Positions 1 through 12,070 of a stretch of 38,567 bases of DNA are shown in pieces. How positions within the stretch are numbered: the stretch's first letter is position 1; every line of letters begins with the position of its first letter. This DNA is from Haplomitrium mnioides (lineage: Eukaryota > Marchantiophyta > Haplomitriopsida > Calobryales), in contig JBNGIS010020369.1 of NCBI GenBank assembly GCA_049999725.1, forward strand, positions 1 through 38,567, written 5' to 3'. The position numbers and the translations under genes are program-made. A model generated the notes under the pieces. That model did not search any database. It was not told where the DNA came from and was given only the letters and a program-made list of their open reading frames with translations.

Positions 1-2399
1 AATATGGAGACAATTGAAGGTGGAAAAGACATCCAAAAATAGAAGAAAGTATCCTTTCTTCTTCTCTCTCGAGGGGCTCTAGTGCCAAATGTCCTCTAAA
101 AATTGCTCATTTGCCACTGTTTCTTTGCAAAACAATTTGCCTAACACTACTATTTGATTTCTTACTTAGAACTATCTCATCATCTCATTATTGCCATCAA
201 TAAAGGATATTTGATGGAATGCTATGCCATAAATGTTTTGCTTTGTTAAAACATTAGCTCATACCTTAAAAATGCTTAAACAAGTGACCACGGCATTCTG
301 AAAGCATATGACCTTCAAGCAAACCATGGGAGCTACGACAATAATCAAAACACTTGCAAATACTCTTTCTATGAGAAAATAAAACTAATAAAATGTCTTG
401 AATCAACTCTTTGATGCAACTTAAACTCATACCAACAAAGAAAAAAGAGCTGGTATGTTAGTATCAGGTCAATGAAACAGTCGATTGGACATAGACGTCT
501 ACAAAATCAAGATGCAAAGAATCTTTTCCTTCAATTCCATAGTTAAACATGCTGGGAGATAGAGGCATATGATCTATAGTGCTAAGCTTACAAGAGTTAG
601 AGATAAGAATTATAACTAGTTGCAACGTTAGATCTAAAGTTTCAAAGACAAGACAACATGGGTTCAGACCTCTATAATCCCTATCAAATGAACTATTATT
701 GATGAATCTTCCATTCTGAACTAGAATCCATGACAAACAATAGCATCAAAGCTAAGCTATTGAATCCCGTCACAAGCCACAATATATAAATAAGTCTATT
801 GAATAGATGCTTTCCTCCCTCTCACTTTGTACATCCAAATTATTTGGACTACATGTGAGGAGTAAACAAACTCAAGCCAAATAGAACCAATTGCACCACC
901 AAAGACCAAGTTTCTAGCTAATATCCATCCCATCTCCTTTGAGCAAGATTCTTCAAATTGATTTACTTGTTGAGTAAGTAAAAGTTTTAGAGAGGTCTCT
1001 TTGTCGACCCGCTAGCCTCTTTTATTTTTATCCAATGCTGCAATTCTGCTATGCAAGCTCTTCCTCATGATGACCTCTCTATCTACACCTTGAACCCTCC
1101 CATGTTTCTCTGTTTTGGTTAGTTGTTTGTCGGTTTATCCGACTATGTAGGTTTGCATGAAGAAGTCCTAAGTGGCCATGCAGGGTTGCATGAAGAGTAT
1201 GTGAGATCTAGATCCCTTCCAAGATCCTTCAGCTTAGTGATAAGAAGGGCCACTTCCCTCGCTCTCGCGTAGTCGGCTGGTAATGCCTAACTAGCCCTAT
1301 TGCAGCTTGATACAGTCAAAGGAGTTGAGCTCTTCTGAGGGCCTAATCAAGATTGAGTTGTTCACCCAATAATGCCTTGACCACATGCAAATTGCTTTGA
1401 AACTCATATAAAAAATGCTCCATAAAGAGTTGCGAGTAAGAATCAAGAATAGAAAACAACTCTACTAGGTGTAGAGGTCAAGTCACAAGCCCAATGTAGC
1501 ACAAGAACCAATAAGCAATGCGAGATGGAAATCATAGAAGAAATTGGACTATTTCTTCTATACACCAGGAGAAAACTTGAGTACATTACCTGCAGAAGAG
1601 TGAAGTTCTTAAGCTCTTCCTCATAAATTTCAAGGTGGCTCAAGTGTTTGATGGGACTAGAATAGGCATCTGCTCTAGCGCAAGGTAGAGAAAAAATTAT
1701 GAGTGCATTAGAGGGAGGAAACACGACAAACAAGTTGACCTATTGCTTCATACTATATAGAGTAGAAAATTCATTTCAAAACAGCCATATGATAGCAAAT
1801 CCACTTCACAATAGAAATATACTAGGATCGATCAAACACATACTCATGTGACAAGACTTTGAATACATGAAAGCCATGTTATTATACTCCTACATCACCA
1901 GAGAAAAATGATAGACATTTATGGAGTGAAACACTCTATTTTTTTTTGTTGTGAAGCAACAAAACTACTTACATATGCTCCTTTTATTGCACCATCAAGA
2001 CACATATTACACACTCTTATACCTAAACTTCATTTTATTGACGCAAACCTTTTCTCTTCAACTATAATTGAGATGCACACCAATCTTTTCTCTTCACCCA
2101 TAACCAAAATGCAAGCTCACTTTTATCTTTGACTTGCAAGCTCACCTTCATCCTTCAACTCATTGCATTCTCATATGCATTTTGGTCATTTTTCATTGTT
2201 GACTAGAGTGACTAATGTGGAGAAATAGTGATAAATTTGGAATGATCCAAAAATAGAAAACAGTAACTTTAGACATTTGGTTATTTTGGATAATCGTTTC
2301 TCAATCATTTTTGATGTGTCACCTTTGCTTTGGGTCATTTAGAACATTGTGTCATTCAGTGCTAAAGCATATAAGACAATGCTTTCTTGTAGTGAGTTG
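1..2399. other. AT-rich stretch, no gene recognised
   Basis: Both strands contain only short open frames (under 100 codons). None shows a domain, a conserved motif or a convincing start context. The longest are minus-strand frames at 464-736 and 1443-1733 and a plus-strand frame at 1908-2132, and I could not tie any of them to a family. Base composition is AT-rich and similar to the neighbouring decayed repeats, so old mobile-element sequence is the likeliest content. Confidence 0.5.
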
Positions 2400-3235
2400 G
2401 TTGTTGTTGTGTCAACGAAACACAATTTCAAAAAGTGCATGTTCTTCATATAATTTAGTAAGGTTTGAATTGGGTGATGCACTCCTCTGATAGTTGTACA
2501 ATTTTGTAATCATTGAGTCAGGTAGCGTATTACTCCAATAACAATAAAATTTTGTATTTGTTGAGTTGGGCAATACACAATTCCCAAAAGCATTTGTTCT
2601 TCATGTTTTGTAAAATATGGATTCCTTACAATAACTATAATAGATCTTTGTAATAATTTATTTTGGTATCACACTTCTCTGATGTTTGTACAATTGTGTA
2701 GTTGATGAATCGTGCAGTGCATATTTCTAAAAAGTGTTTGCTCTTCATGTTTTGTAAAATATGGATTTGTTACAATGATTTTTAATAGATTTTTATAATT
2801 ACTTAAATTGGCAATGCACAATATTAAATTTTGTTTTTTCTTTGTACAAGTTTGTAATATTTGAGTCAAGCAGTATATTGCTTTGATAAATATATAATTT
2901 TGTCATCATTGAGTTGGGTGATGTACAGTCTAAAAAGTGTTTGTTTTTCTTGCAATGTTATACTTGTTTAGTCAAGCACCGCACTACTTTAATAGTTGTA
3001 CACTTTTGTAGTCATTGAGTTGGCTCTCGTAGAGTTTTGAAAAAATGTTTGTTCTTTGTCCAACTTGGTAATAGTTGAGTCAAGCTCCATACTGCTCTAA
3101 TAACTGTATAGTTTTGTAGTCGTTTTCTCAAATGGCATACAGTTTCAAAAAGTGTTTGATCTTTATGTTTTATAAAATATGAATTCACTACGATGTTTCT
3201 AATAGATCTTTTTTATTGCTATACTAGCCAGTGTT
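2400..3235. repeat. Decayed tandem array with two alternating submotifs
   Basis: Two motifs recur along the tract. One resembles GTTGTACAATTTTGTAGTCA followed by TTGAGTTGGGCAATGCACA (near 2492, 2540, 2690, 2890, 3000 and 3105). The other resembles AAAAAGTGTTTGTTCTTCAT followed by GTTTTGTAAAATATGG (near 2432, 2590, 2737, 2934 and 3148). Spacing varies from about 105 to 200 bp, so the array is old and has suffered indels. No coding frame runs through it. It could be a satellite remnant or the repeat block of an old LTR. Confidence 0.7.
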
Positions 3236-4020
3236 TCTTTCAATGACCTTCATAATCATAAACCATTCTCTTAGAGTGGCGTACTATTCTCATAATAGTT
3301 AGTTCCAATAAAGGTTGATAGTTGTTAAAACTTCATTATCAAATTAGCTGAAAACAAGAGAGAATAGTAGCTCATAGAAATTAATGAATGATGGGGAAAA
3401 TTTATGGCCTAGAAATGCTATGAGCTAACTTTTCTATGTAAACTTGGGTTGCTCCAAAGATAGGTACTATGGTGGTGAGCAATACTTGAAAAAGTAGCAA
3501 TTGAGCTTACATCTATGCTCACATAAAAATGACCATGACTTTGTGTGCTCAAAATGGTCTCCCTCCTATGCATTGTTGCACCAAACTAGACCAAAGCGTT
3601 TCCTCCTCCTTCTCTTCTACATGCACATTTGTACATGGATTGGCTGAATTTGTGACTAATTGCTAGTTGATACGTAGTCTGGGTTGTCTAAATCAAACTT
3701 GTCCATTCTCATGCAAAAAAAGATAAGTAGAAGCTCAATGTTGACGTAGAGGTTTGAACATGCAGCGGTAGAGGCAACAATGATGAAGTTAAAGAATGCT
3801 CGTGTCTTGAGAGAAAGAGGAGAAATTCAATATGTTTGACTAAAATTACAAAAGACAATTGATGAGAAAACTCTATTCCTCAAACCTGCAGTACTTGTTG
3901 AAGAATATTGTGTGTCTTGCAAAAAATGAAGATTAAAAGCTCAAAAATATTCTTCAACAAAGGACGCAGGATAGATATGGAACCTACAATGCTCGAAGAA
4001 GGCAAAAAAATGTTGAAGTG
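3236..4020. other. Unassigned sequence left of LTR copy 0
   Basis: No gene or repeat structure was recognised. The last five bases, AAGTG (4016-4020), are the left target-site duplication of the element starting at 4021. Near 3988 the sequence CAATGCTCGAAGAAGG resembles repeat units found just right of the element at 7643 and 7869, as expected if the element landed inside one repetitive region. Confidence 0.5.
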
Positions 4021-7000
4021 TGTCAGCCCCAAGGTCGGTTACTTATCTCCTTTTCCATCGATTTGCGCCAATTTAAGGCTGAATTCTTGTTTCGAGACCT
4101 TTTATAGGAGGGGCTTTGCACCGAATTGACCCTAACTCCTCTTAAAGCGCCCTGGAATCACTCTACCACACCTTGGGATACCTGTCCCCCTCTGCTGAAG
4201 TAGTTACAGCCTATCCTAGAGTGGAGTTTACGGTTTGAGCAAATTACTTACAACCACAATGTAACGCACACCCACAGCAACACACTTCTTCCGAATAGCT
4301 CAATGCAATCAAATAATAGATCATAGTATGTACAAACATCAACTTAGGCCTGTTGGCCCTGAACACACCCAGCAGTTCTACTCATTCACTGTCCCACCCA
4401 CATCAGACTCCCACCCACATCAGACTCCCACACATGCACCTGTATTCAAATAGTTTTCAACTTCTATCACTAGAAGCCCTGAATTTACTTCCTCAAGCTC
4501 GGAAGGGGTTTTATTTAACTTCCAGCTCTGGAAGACAGCCCTCCCAGCTGCTGGCCCTCACTCCACTCCCTAGACCCCCATCAAATTCCTCGACAGAATC
4601 GCCCAAGCGCACTCTGTCCAGCCAGAACTCCAAACTAGTGTTTCCTTAAAGGAATCAACACACAATGCACCCCCTAAAGCGCACTGGATTCACTCTGGAA
4701 TTAAACTACCATGCACTCTAGTGTTATGGAGTAGCTTATAGCAGCACAAATAGTTGACACAAAGATAGAGAAAAAAAAGACTACACCCACATGTACCTCC
4801 CACCCGTAGTGATTTGAAGAAAATAACTCTACCCTCAAGTTTTTGGAAAAGGTTTTGCTTGGCTCTGGCAGCACCTCCAAAGAGTTGGTCCACCCGTGTG
4901 CCCTTCGCGACTCCATAGTCCACCCAAGTCTCTAGCCCCTCATGCCAATCGCAACACCTCTAGACCTCCTTGCACGGTAGCCTCTCCTCACAATTTTTCT
5001 CCTCCTCCTCCTCCGTTTCGCACACCCGATGCCCCCTGAAGTGAGTCCCCTAAAATGAGCATGTGAGGAGACTATACCCCCACATAGCCCTGCGCAAAAC
5101 CCTTTAAACCCCTAAAAAATTAGTTGCCCTTGAACTCCCCGCTAACTTTAACCTAATTTTAACCGTAACTAACTAAGAACTTAGGAGGTCCCTCACTTTT
5201 TGGCCCAAAATCACCCGCTTATCACTTTGACTTGCTAACTTAAGCTTAGCCCCATTTGAAAGCTCTCCTAGCTATTTGGCCATTCATATTCACTCATCTA
5301 AGGTTAGCGGCCGTTAAATTTGGCCTTTCATTTTGTCACTTCCCTTCTTAGTTAGCCCTTTGTTTCATTTGTCTTGTCTCTTACTTAACTTAGTTATCTT
5401 TTTTTTTCATTTGTCCCCCTTTGTCTTTGCGTGTTCCCTTGTTGTAAGAACGATAAGCCCTTTGTTGAAGAGCTCTGTCTCAGTCAGCTCTCTCGACTCG
5501 ATCTGTGCTTGATGCAGCCCCTATGCAACCTCCTCACGACTTGCCTCTCCTCCTGGCAACTTATGGCGACTCCTCTCCGCGTAATCCTTCTATCGATCCA
5601 ACCTCCAGCTTACATCCTCGCCTCACCCGATCCGATCGGGAGAACGCTGATTGATGGAAGATATCTCAGTCCGGCTTGGCGTTGGTAGCAAGAGGAAGGA
5701 TACTACTTCGTGTAGCATACTGGACCCTCCTCATTTTTGAAGAGATCTTCCTCCGCGCGCTAGAAGCCTACAAATTGAAGTGAATTGGACAGTTTCATAG
5801 GCATAATCGAACTTAGTGGAATCTCCCTTCAAGCACGCTGCTTTGTACGCAAATCCAACTCGTAATACAACACACCGGCGAGAGAAAAGAACTATCTACA
5901 GCTTTTATGTCTGTCATAAGTAGACTCTGAGGCACGAGTTGGAAAGGATATCAGTGAGGAAATCCTCGCTCGAAAGAATCGGACCGCTAAGAGCCTATGC
6001 ATGCAAGGGCAATGTGCACCAACAGTACATCAATCGCGCGTACGACATTCGAGCAGACGCTGAGCCGCAGCCCTCCAACAATGGCCCCGTGCGATTCACT
6101 CCTCCATCATCAAATCCTGTGATACAACTCCTCCCCCTACTCGAATTCAACTCCCTACATGTCCATCTCCTCCTTCCAGCCTCAAATCAAATGCCTCCTC
6201 CTCATTTTTGACCTCACCTCCTTCCAGCAATCCCATGCAAATTTCTTGGCGACCTCCCTTGCTCGCGAACTGCGCTTGCTCGGATTGTGACAAATCCTCC
6301 TCGCCTGCTTGATGTCTCCCGTGCCGGGTCACTCCTCCCTTCCTCAAATTCAGCGGACATCCCCACCCACCGATCGAATTGTTCCTCCTGATCAAATGCG
6401 GTCCTCCTGCGCTGCTCGAATGCCCCCTATGATCCAAATGCCTCCTTTTCTAAATGAATTGCCTTCTTCTGTAGTAAGTTCTCTAATTGGTCCCCCTCGC
6501 CCGAATTTCCTTCTTGCGCAGATGGTCCCTGCTTCCTCCTCCGAATGATCCTCCCTTTCTCCTACTATGTCACTCCCAACCCCGATTTTCCTCGACAAAT
6601 CAAATTCTCCCAGCCAATTTTTCCAGCCACCCTTTCTATTTCCCCTCTTGATTGAGGCATCCCCTCTCGATTGAAGCATCCTCTGGCTTGCAAATTCTTG
6701 TGCGCCAAGCTTGCCCCTAGCGATTGAGGTTCCTCTGCTCTGCGCGGATGTTGCCCCTGGATCCAAATGGCTTCCTACGCAAAAATGCTCCCTTGCGTGA
6801 AATAGAAAACAATAATAAGAATAAAAAATACAAAAGTGAACACTAGATAGATAGTAGACTTAATATAATAGTAAAATAATCTTAGAAGAATAGTATTAAA
6901 TAAAATAAATAATAAAATATAATAAACTAAAAATGCAATACTCCCCTCATACATAGAGTAAATAAATAAATATATGAATATAATAAAATAATATGTAAAA

Positions 7001-7616
7001 TAAAATAATTATACACTGAAATAATAAAATAGAATTTAATAACATATAAATAAATAAATAATAAAAGTATAATAAAATAAGTCACTAAGACTAACCCCTA
7101 GAATTAACATTAAACTAATAATATTAATATAATATGATAAAATACAATAACTAAGATAATCCCCACCAACAGGATCTATACACCTCGGTCTCCTTCGCGC
7201 AGGGAAGAACAGTTTTTCATGCAATAATAAATAATATAAAACAATATAAAATACAAAACTCCTCTCGATCCTCTCAAACATGGTAAGTAGAGCACACTTT
7301 CGTACCTCCACCGTGATGGGGATGGGGATGTTGATCAACCATTGAACTGTCCTCCATGACCCTCGTAGTAAAGTCCAAGGAGAAGCCCTCCGCTCCAGAT
7401 GTCATAGATGCCCTCCAATTGATCGTGATTCTTTTGTGCCGAACTGGACTGGTCCTCCGATGGATCTAACCCGACCTGGTTTCTTCAGACTCTGACGACT
7501 CTTTACGCTGACTTGACCCTCTTTGCCACTCTTGTGCACCAAGTTGATCGATCTTGGGCACAAATTGTTGTACTAGGCTAAGTAAAACACAAAAAATCGA
7601 AAAAACCCAACAAACA
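4021..7616 (+). mobile_element. Probable giant solo LTR, copy 0 (3,596 bp)
   Basis: The segment begins TGTCAGCCCC, ends AACAAACA, and is flanked by AAGTG at 4016-4020 and 7617-7621. TG...CA ends with a 5-bp target duplication are the signature of LTR integration. The length almost equals copy 1 (3,599 bp at 12862). A stretch near 4430-4550 (CAAATAGTTTTCAACTTCTA, then GAAGCCCTGAATTTACTTCC) is recognisably related to 13590-13690 in copy 1. Elsewhere similarity to copies 1 and 2 is weak, so this is an older or different subfamily. No internal region, polyprotein or second LTR is visible, hence solo LTR. Open frames inside it, such as those at 6309-6766, look accidental. The orientation is inferred from the match to copy 1. 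Confidence 0.6.
6800..7290. repeat. AT-only tract inside LTR copy 0
   Basis: A run of loosely repeated AATAAAATA and AATAATA words with very few G or C bases contrasts sharply with the CT-rich, more GC-rich sequence before it (5430-6790). It may be an expanded simple repeat or a separate AT-rich insertion in the LTR. No coding potential is seen. Confidence 0.7.
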
Positions 7617-7642
7617 AAGTGAGATGAAGAATGGAAGTACAA

Positions 7643-8100
7643 AATGCTCAAATTGATGATGAGAGAAATCATTGATGAAGAAAATTTTGAATAATGAGGA
7701 AGATTCTCATTGGTGAGTGCTTGAAAATTGTAACTAGTTGATAGAAGAAAGTGTCAATGAAGACTCTTAAATATTGAATGATGAAGGAGGAATAAAACAA
7801 GTACAAACGTAGTCTATTAAAACACAAAGACAATAAATGTTTAAGCTAGTCAAAGAAAAGATGAACACAATGCTCGAATTGATGATGAGAAAAAACGTTG
7901 ATAAAGAAAATGCTAAATGATGAGGAAGACTATAAATGATAAAAGCTTAATAAATGTAATTAGCTAGAGGGAGAAAACGTTGATGAAGAGAACTTGATAA
8001 CTCAATGGCTAATGGGAGAAAGCACTAATGAAGTATTTGAAATGTTGAATCATGATTGAGGATAAAGACAAGTGCAATTTTGTTCTATTATAACATGATT
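7643..8100. repeat. Two imperfect tandem units of about 225-275 bp
   Basis: Unit one starts with AATGCTCAAATTGATGATGA at 7643; unit two starts with AATGCTCGAATTGATGATGA at 7869. Each contains further TTGATGAAGAAAA-type words. They end with similar sequence near 7812-7825 (GTCTATTAAAACA) and near 8081-8094 (GTTCTATTATAACA). No long open frame covers them. Confidence 0.65.
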
Positions 8101-9173
8101 GTATATGTTGACATCATGATTATGATGAATGCTTGATAATTTGATAGCTCGATGGTTGATTCCCAATTGCAATTGATGGCGATAACTTGATAGCTTGATG
8201 GTTGATTCTTGAAAAAACTGAAAGACAATGAATGTAAAATAATAAGGAATAATGCTTGATAACAAAGTGCGGTCAGAAAACAAAAGGATTCAATGAAGAT
8301 CCTCCAAAAATAACAATACTCTCAATTGAATAGGTAGCAAGAAGCGGCAACCACTTCCTCTCACAATGGAATCTTTTTTGCAAAAACCAAAGGTCACTTA
8401 AAAGAGCTTAAAGCAGTATAAAACATATAAGCATTGAAGAAAGAAATTGACTAAGCAGAAAACAACACAAATTAATGTAGATCAACAGCAAAAAACCCAA
8501 AAAAAATGAATGCAACTTAATTGAAAAAAAAATCCTCCATGGCGATGCTCTTGTTAGTACATTCCTTTTAAAAACATCAACGAGGAAAAAATGACACTCA
8601 ATATCATTTGATGACAAACTCGAGAAGCAATCATATATAGCATGTGATAGCAAATGGGGAAAAATAAAAGCTTATGCATCACTGCACTAACATAGCTTTG
8701 TCACGAGTTGCACAAGCAACCAATTAAAAAATAATCAATAAATACAATCAAATTATGCTATATATATACTATTACTTATAGAATACTTTTACTTTTGTAT
8801 ATAATTCAGCTTTATACATTGTCTAAGTTATATGCATATTTATATTCCATATCTCTTTTTTGTGAAGATTGAACTCTATATGCACATGAGCTCTATAAAG
8901 AAAAATACAAAATTCCATATAAAATTCAAAAATGTTTTCAAGTTTTTGATTATCTTTAGTGTTCATCATGGTTCATTGATTTTTAACATCTATCAACAAA
9001 ACTAAAATAAAAAATAATGATTCTCATTTTGTTGGTTAAACTATTCAAGATAAAAAATATTACTATATTTATTCATACTTCTCAATGCTCAGAAGCTACT
9101 ACATCCAAGAGCTATTAAAGCCTATATGTGCATGGACTTCAAAATCAAACTCAAAACCATTTGCAAAAGAGCA
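8101..9173. other. AT-rich stretch, no gene recognised
   Basis: No coding frame with recognisable motifs is present on either strand. The minus-strand frames at 8050-8283 and 8408-8653 are short and lack domain signatures. GATAGCTTGATGGTTGATTC-like words recur near 8138-8210, a small decayed tandem duplication. Confidence 0.45.
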
Positions 9174-9263
9174 TGATGTTGTGCTATTTATAAGAAAATA
9201 TAGAGAAGTGAAGGAGATTGTAGTGATTATTAAAGAGGGATTACCATTTAGTAAAGATTGGTA
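9174..9263 (+). repeat. Left direct repeat of the deleted chromovirus (LTR remnant)
   Basis: The segment starting TGATGTTGTGCTATTTATAA is repeated at 11062-11151 (TGATGTTTCATTATTTATAA) with scattered substitutions, in the same orientation, either side of integrase-coding sequence. That is the arrangement of an LTR pair. The similarity fades after about 90 bp, so only the conserved start of each LTR, or a partly deleted LTR, can be recognised. Confidence 0.6.
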
Positions 9264-9507
9264 TAAGATCACTTTTAGAGTTGGATCACCTTCTAGTGAA
9301 GTGGTATCAGGATAAATCATATTTGAAGTGACTTTTAGAGAAATAGAATAAGATCACTTTTAGGGCTGAAATTGGAAGTAACTTGTAAGTGAAGAAAGTA
9401 TGAGGACACCTTCTTCTCAAGTAAAAATAGAAGGGCTTCATTACCCAACTCTTCATTCTAGAGTTTCTTTCAATTCACTTGGAAAATATGATGGGAGGAT
9501 CAATTAT

Positions 9508-9970
9508 AGCTTTTTAATATCAAGTTATACTACAAGCCGAGAAGGTTTCACATTATTTTAGATGCATTGTCACAAAGGCTGAATTAGAAGCTTAATAAAT
9601 TGGAGGCAACGAATGTGAGCATACTACATCTTGATGAAACAACTAGTAGAGGTTATTGGCAAAAGTTATAAGAAGATTACTTATTCAATTTTGTTCAAAC
9701 ACGACTAGTGGTCAAAGATAGTGAGCCTCATATCTTTTATGATTACAAGAGTGTTCTCTATCGAGGCCATGAAATATGTGTTCAACAAGATGATGAGCTT
9801 CAAATGGCTCGTTTGCAAGAAGCATATGATATTCTAATCTTAGAACATCTTGGAGTAGACAAAACTACAAAGTTTCTTCAACACACTAGGAGGTGACCAA
9901 TCTTGGTTCGAGACGTTCGGGGTTTGGTTCATTCTTGTGGAAGTTGTTAGTGAAACAAGGCTTCAAATCA
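9508..9970 (+). pseudogene. Ty3/Gypsy RNase H tail and integrase zinc-binding region (remnant)
   Basis: A frame at about 9508-9580 reads like the end of a Gypsy RNase H domain (IKLYYKPRRFHIILDALSQR). After a short gap, the frame at 9708-9896 gives the integrase N-terminal region, with SEPHIFYDYKSVLYRGHEIC, LQMARLQEAY and a degraded HLGVDKT stretch; the expected Cys pair follows near 9930-9950. Stop codons and frame changes interrupt it. Gag, protease and reverse transcriptase, which should lie upstream, are absent: only about 245 bp separate the left direct repeat from the RNase H tail. This is an internally deleted, dead element. Confidence 0.8.
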
Positions 9971-9998
9971 AAATCCAAGTGGACTTCTTGAATCACAA

Positions 9999-10646
9999 TT
10001 GGTTCCTATTGCTCATTGGAAACATGTAAGTTTGGATGTTATCACTTCACTTCTAACTACACCTTGTAGGTTTATTGAAATTGTGGTATTTGTGAACAAG
10101 CTTAGCAAATATATTCATTTAGCACCAATGATGGATACATTGGATGCTTCACAATCATCAAAAATTTGCTTTGATATTGTCTTTCGCTATTATGGAATTT
10201 CCAATGTGCTATTTTCTAATAGAGAACTACATTTCACTCAAAAGTTTAAGCGAAAGTTGTTCAAACTTTTGAAAACCAAATGTTGCTATCATCCTCAAAT
10301 AGATGGGCAACCAGAGCGCGCTAACTTCATTGTGGAGGATGTGCTTCTCGCATTTATCAACATTCATCACACTCATTGGGATAGCTTTTTATCGGCTATG
10401 GAGTTTGCTTGCAAAAACTCCAAACAAGTATATAATGAATTTTCTCCTTTCTTTCTTAATTTAGGTCAACAACCTCCTATTCTCGATGGTTTTCTTTCTC
10501 CTTCCTCTTCCAATGTTACAAATTTGTTTACATTTTTGTCTCGTTTATCTTCTTCTTTGCAAGATACCTGCAACCATCTTGTTATTGCTCAAAATCAGCA
10601 AAATAATATGTCAATAGATATTTTTGTGATTTCTCTTATGCTTTAG
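9999..10646 (+). pseudogene. Ty3/Gypsy integrase catalytic core (dead)
   Basis: The 215-residue open frame matches the retroviral-type integrase core: an Asp in LDVI at residue 13, IVVFVNKLSK near 28-37, a conserved YHPQIDGQPER stretch near 97-107 and a Glu in IVEDVL at about residue 113. The second catalytic Asp, usually found in a SDRDP-like motif, is Asn here (SNREL at residues 73-77), so the enzyme should not work even though this frame is open. It continues the polyprotein from the zinc-binding remnant just upstream and runs toward the C-terminal part downstream. The family assignment is firm; whether a parent copy elsewhere is active cannot be judged. Confidence 0.85.
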
Positions 10647-11032
10647 ATGACAAATTTATGTTTTCTACTCTTAATCTTCATTTGTATTTAGATACTAAAG
10701 TTCGTAAGTTATCTCCAACTTGGATTGGTCCTTTCCCTATTTCCCAATTCATTTCTCTTGTTGCCTACAAGCTTGATCTTCCTCTCCAAAGTGTGTTCAA
10801 TTTCCTCCTTCGTTTGTAAAATTTTAATGATCATTAAGAATATGAAGTGGATCATATTTTGGCAAAACGAGTTATTAAGCAAAGGCAACAACCTCAAGTT
10901 CAATGTATAGTTTTGAGGAAGATATATCCACTTCATGATGCAACTTGGGAGCTTTGTTTAAACCTTGAAAATGTTCAAGAGGCTCTTTGGTTGTTTGAAA
11001 CTATTGGCAATGACAAAGACGTCATTGATTAG
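10647..11032 (+). pseudogene. Integrase C-terminus and chromodomain of a chromovirus (remnant)
   Basis: Near 10697-10780 the translated sequence carries the typical Gypsy integrase tail (KVRKLSPTWIGPFPISQFIS, then VAYKLDLP). In another frame, 10847-11032 encodes a chromodomain-like end with HILAKRVI, IYPLHDATWE and LENVQEAL; this matches the usual form in which a lysine/tryptophan stretch is followed by YPLHEATWEP and LENVQEAL. Chromodomains place the element in the chromovirus branch of Ty3/Gypsy, whose integrases target particular chromatin. At least two frameshifts and several stops separate the parts. Confidence 0.75.
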
Positions 11033-11061
11033 AAGGCAATGATTATGTAATAGTACAAGTA

Positions 11062-11151
11062 TGATGTTTCATTATTTATAAGAAAATAGAGAGGAGTGAC
11101 AAAGATTGTAGTAACTACTAAATATGGATCACCTTTTATTAAACATTGATT
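11062..11151 (+). repeat. Right direct repeat of the deleted chromovirus (LTR remnant)
   Basis: This is the partner of 9174-9263 in the same orientation, 30 bp past the end of the chromodomain frame, which is where a 3' LTR should begin. Divergence between the two repeats is substantial by eye, consistent with an old insertion. Confidence 0.6.
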
Positions 11152-11639
11152 CATAGTTTTTATGAAAATATTGGAAATCTCGAAATTGATGAAAAGTATA
11201 AAAATTATGGTATGTTTTCACAAGAAACTTGCATTTATCATTGATTACATTTAGAAGCCCAAAATTGAAATATATATCAGAATAAATTATTTTGAAATAA
11301 GTTTAGTTGCACAAACTCTATTCGCACATAGACATAATCCTTCTTAAAACTTATTTTTTTGGAAAAAAAAACATAAAACATGATGAAAATACCCAAGTGG
11401 ACTAGAAGTCAAGGGAATGAGTTTGAAATTAGAAGGCAAAATAACTAACAAAATAAAACATTACATGGATTTCGGAGCTCTATTTTCAAGTTCAAGCAAG
11501 AAAGAAACTTTCTTTTGTAGTTGAAAACTCATTAGCACAAAGGTTAAAGTGGGTATATTTTAGAAGGCTTCATCAATTAAAAATATTTTATAATTTGGAG
11601 AATCATATACACAAGGGAGTTATAGTTCAGAATTAAAAA
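11152..11639. other. AT-rich stretch, no gene recognised
   Basis: This may hold the rest of the chromovirus 3' LTR, but I found no convincing right end or target-site duplication. No coding frame with recognisable motifs is visible. Confidence 0.4.
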
Positions 11640-12070
11640 GACAGTCGCTTTAGAGATTTATTTAAGAGTGTAAACAAGCAACATCTCCAAGTTTTTGACC
11701 AAAGTCTACCAATCAAAAGGTTTTGAGTTCTACAAGAGAGTCTTTGAGCGGTGTAGAATCGATGTTCTACACTGTAGTCTTTGTATATAAAAGCTTGAGG
11801 GTTGTATATCAGAGTTAGTACATGTAGAAGGCTTGAACTTCCACACAAAAGTCTATGCGGGCATAGGAATTCGAGCTCAACATCTGAACACTCATCAACA
11901 AAGACTATGCTCAACCTAGGTTTTATATTCCACAGCAGAGGCTTTGCACGTATAAGGTTTCAACTTGCTCATCAAAGTCTTTGCACGCATAGGGTTCAGA
12001 CTTCTACATCCAAGTATAGATGCGCTAAAGGTTTTATTTTTCGCAACAAACTCTATGCACGTTAAGGATT
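11640..12070. repeat. Decayed short tandem repeats upstream of the methyltransferase pseudogene
   Basis: Words resembling CAAAGTCTTTGCACGCATAG followed by GGTTTCAACTTCTACA recur irregularly every 45-60 bp (for example near 11840, 11885, 11930, 11972 and 12040). Similar words in the same orientation recur at 19380-19810, on the other side of the methyltransferase pseudogene. The frame at 11802-12065 merely runs through the repeats. Confidence 0.55.

Noticed and set aside
464-736. Minus-strand 90-codon frame as a gene
   Set aside because: No recognisable domain, no supporting neighbours and no clear start context; indistinguishable from chance in AT-rich DNA or from a decayed element.
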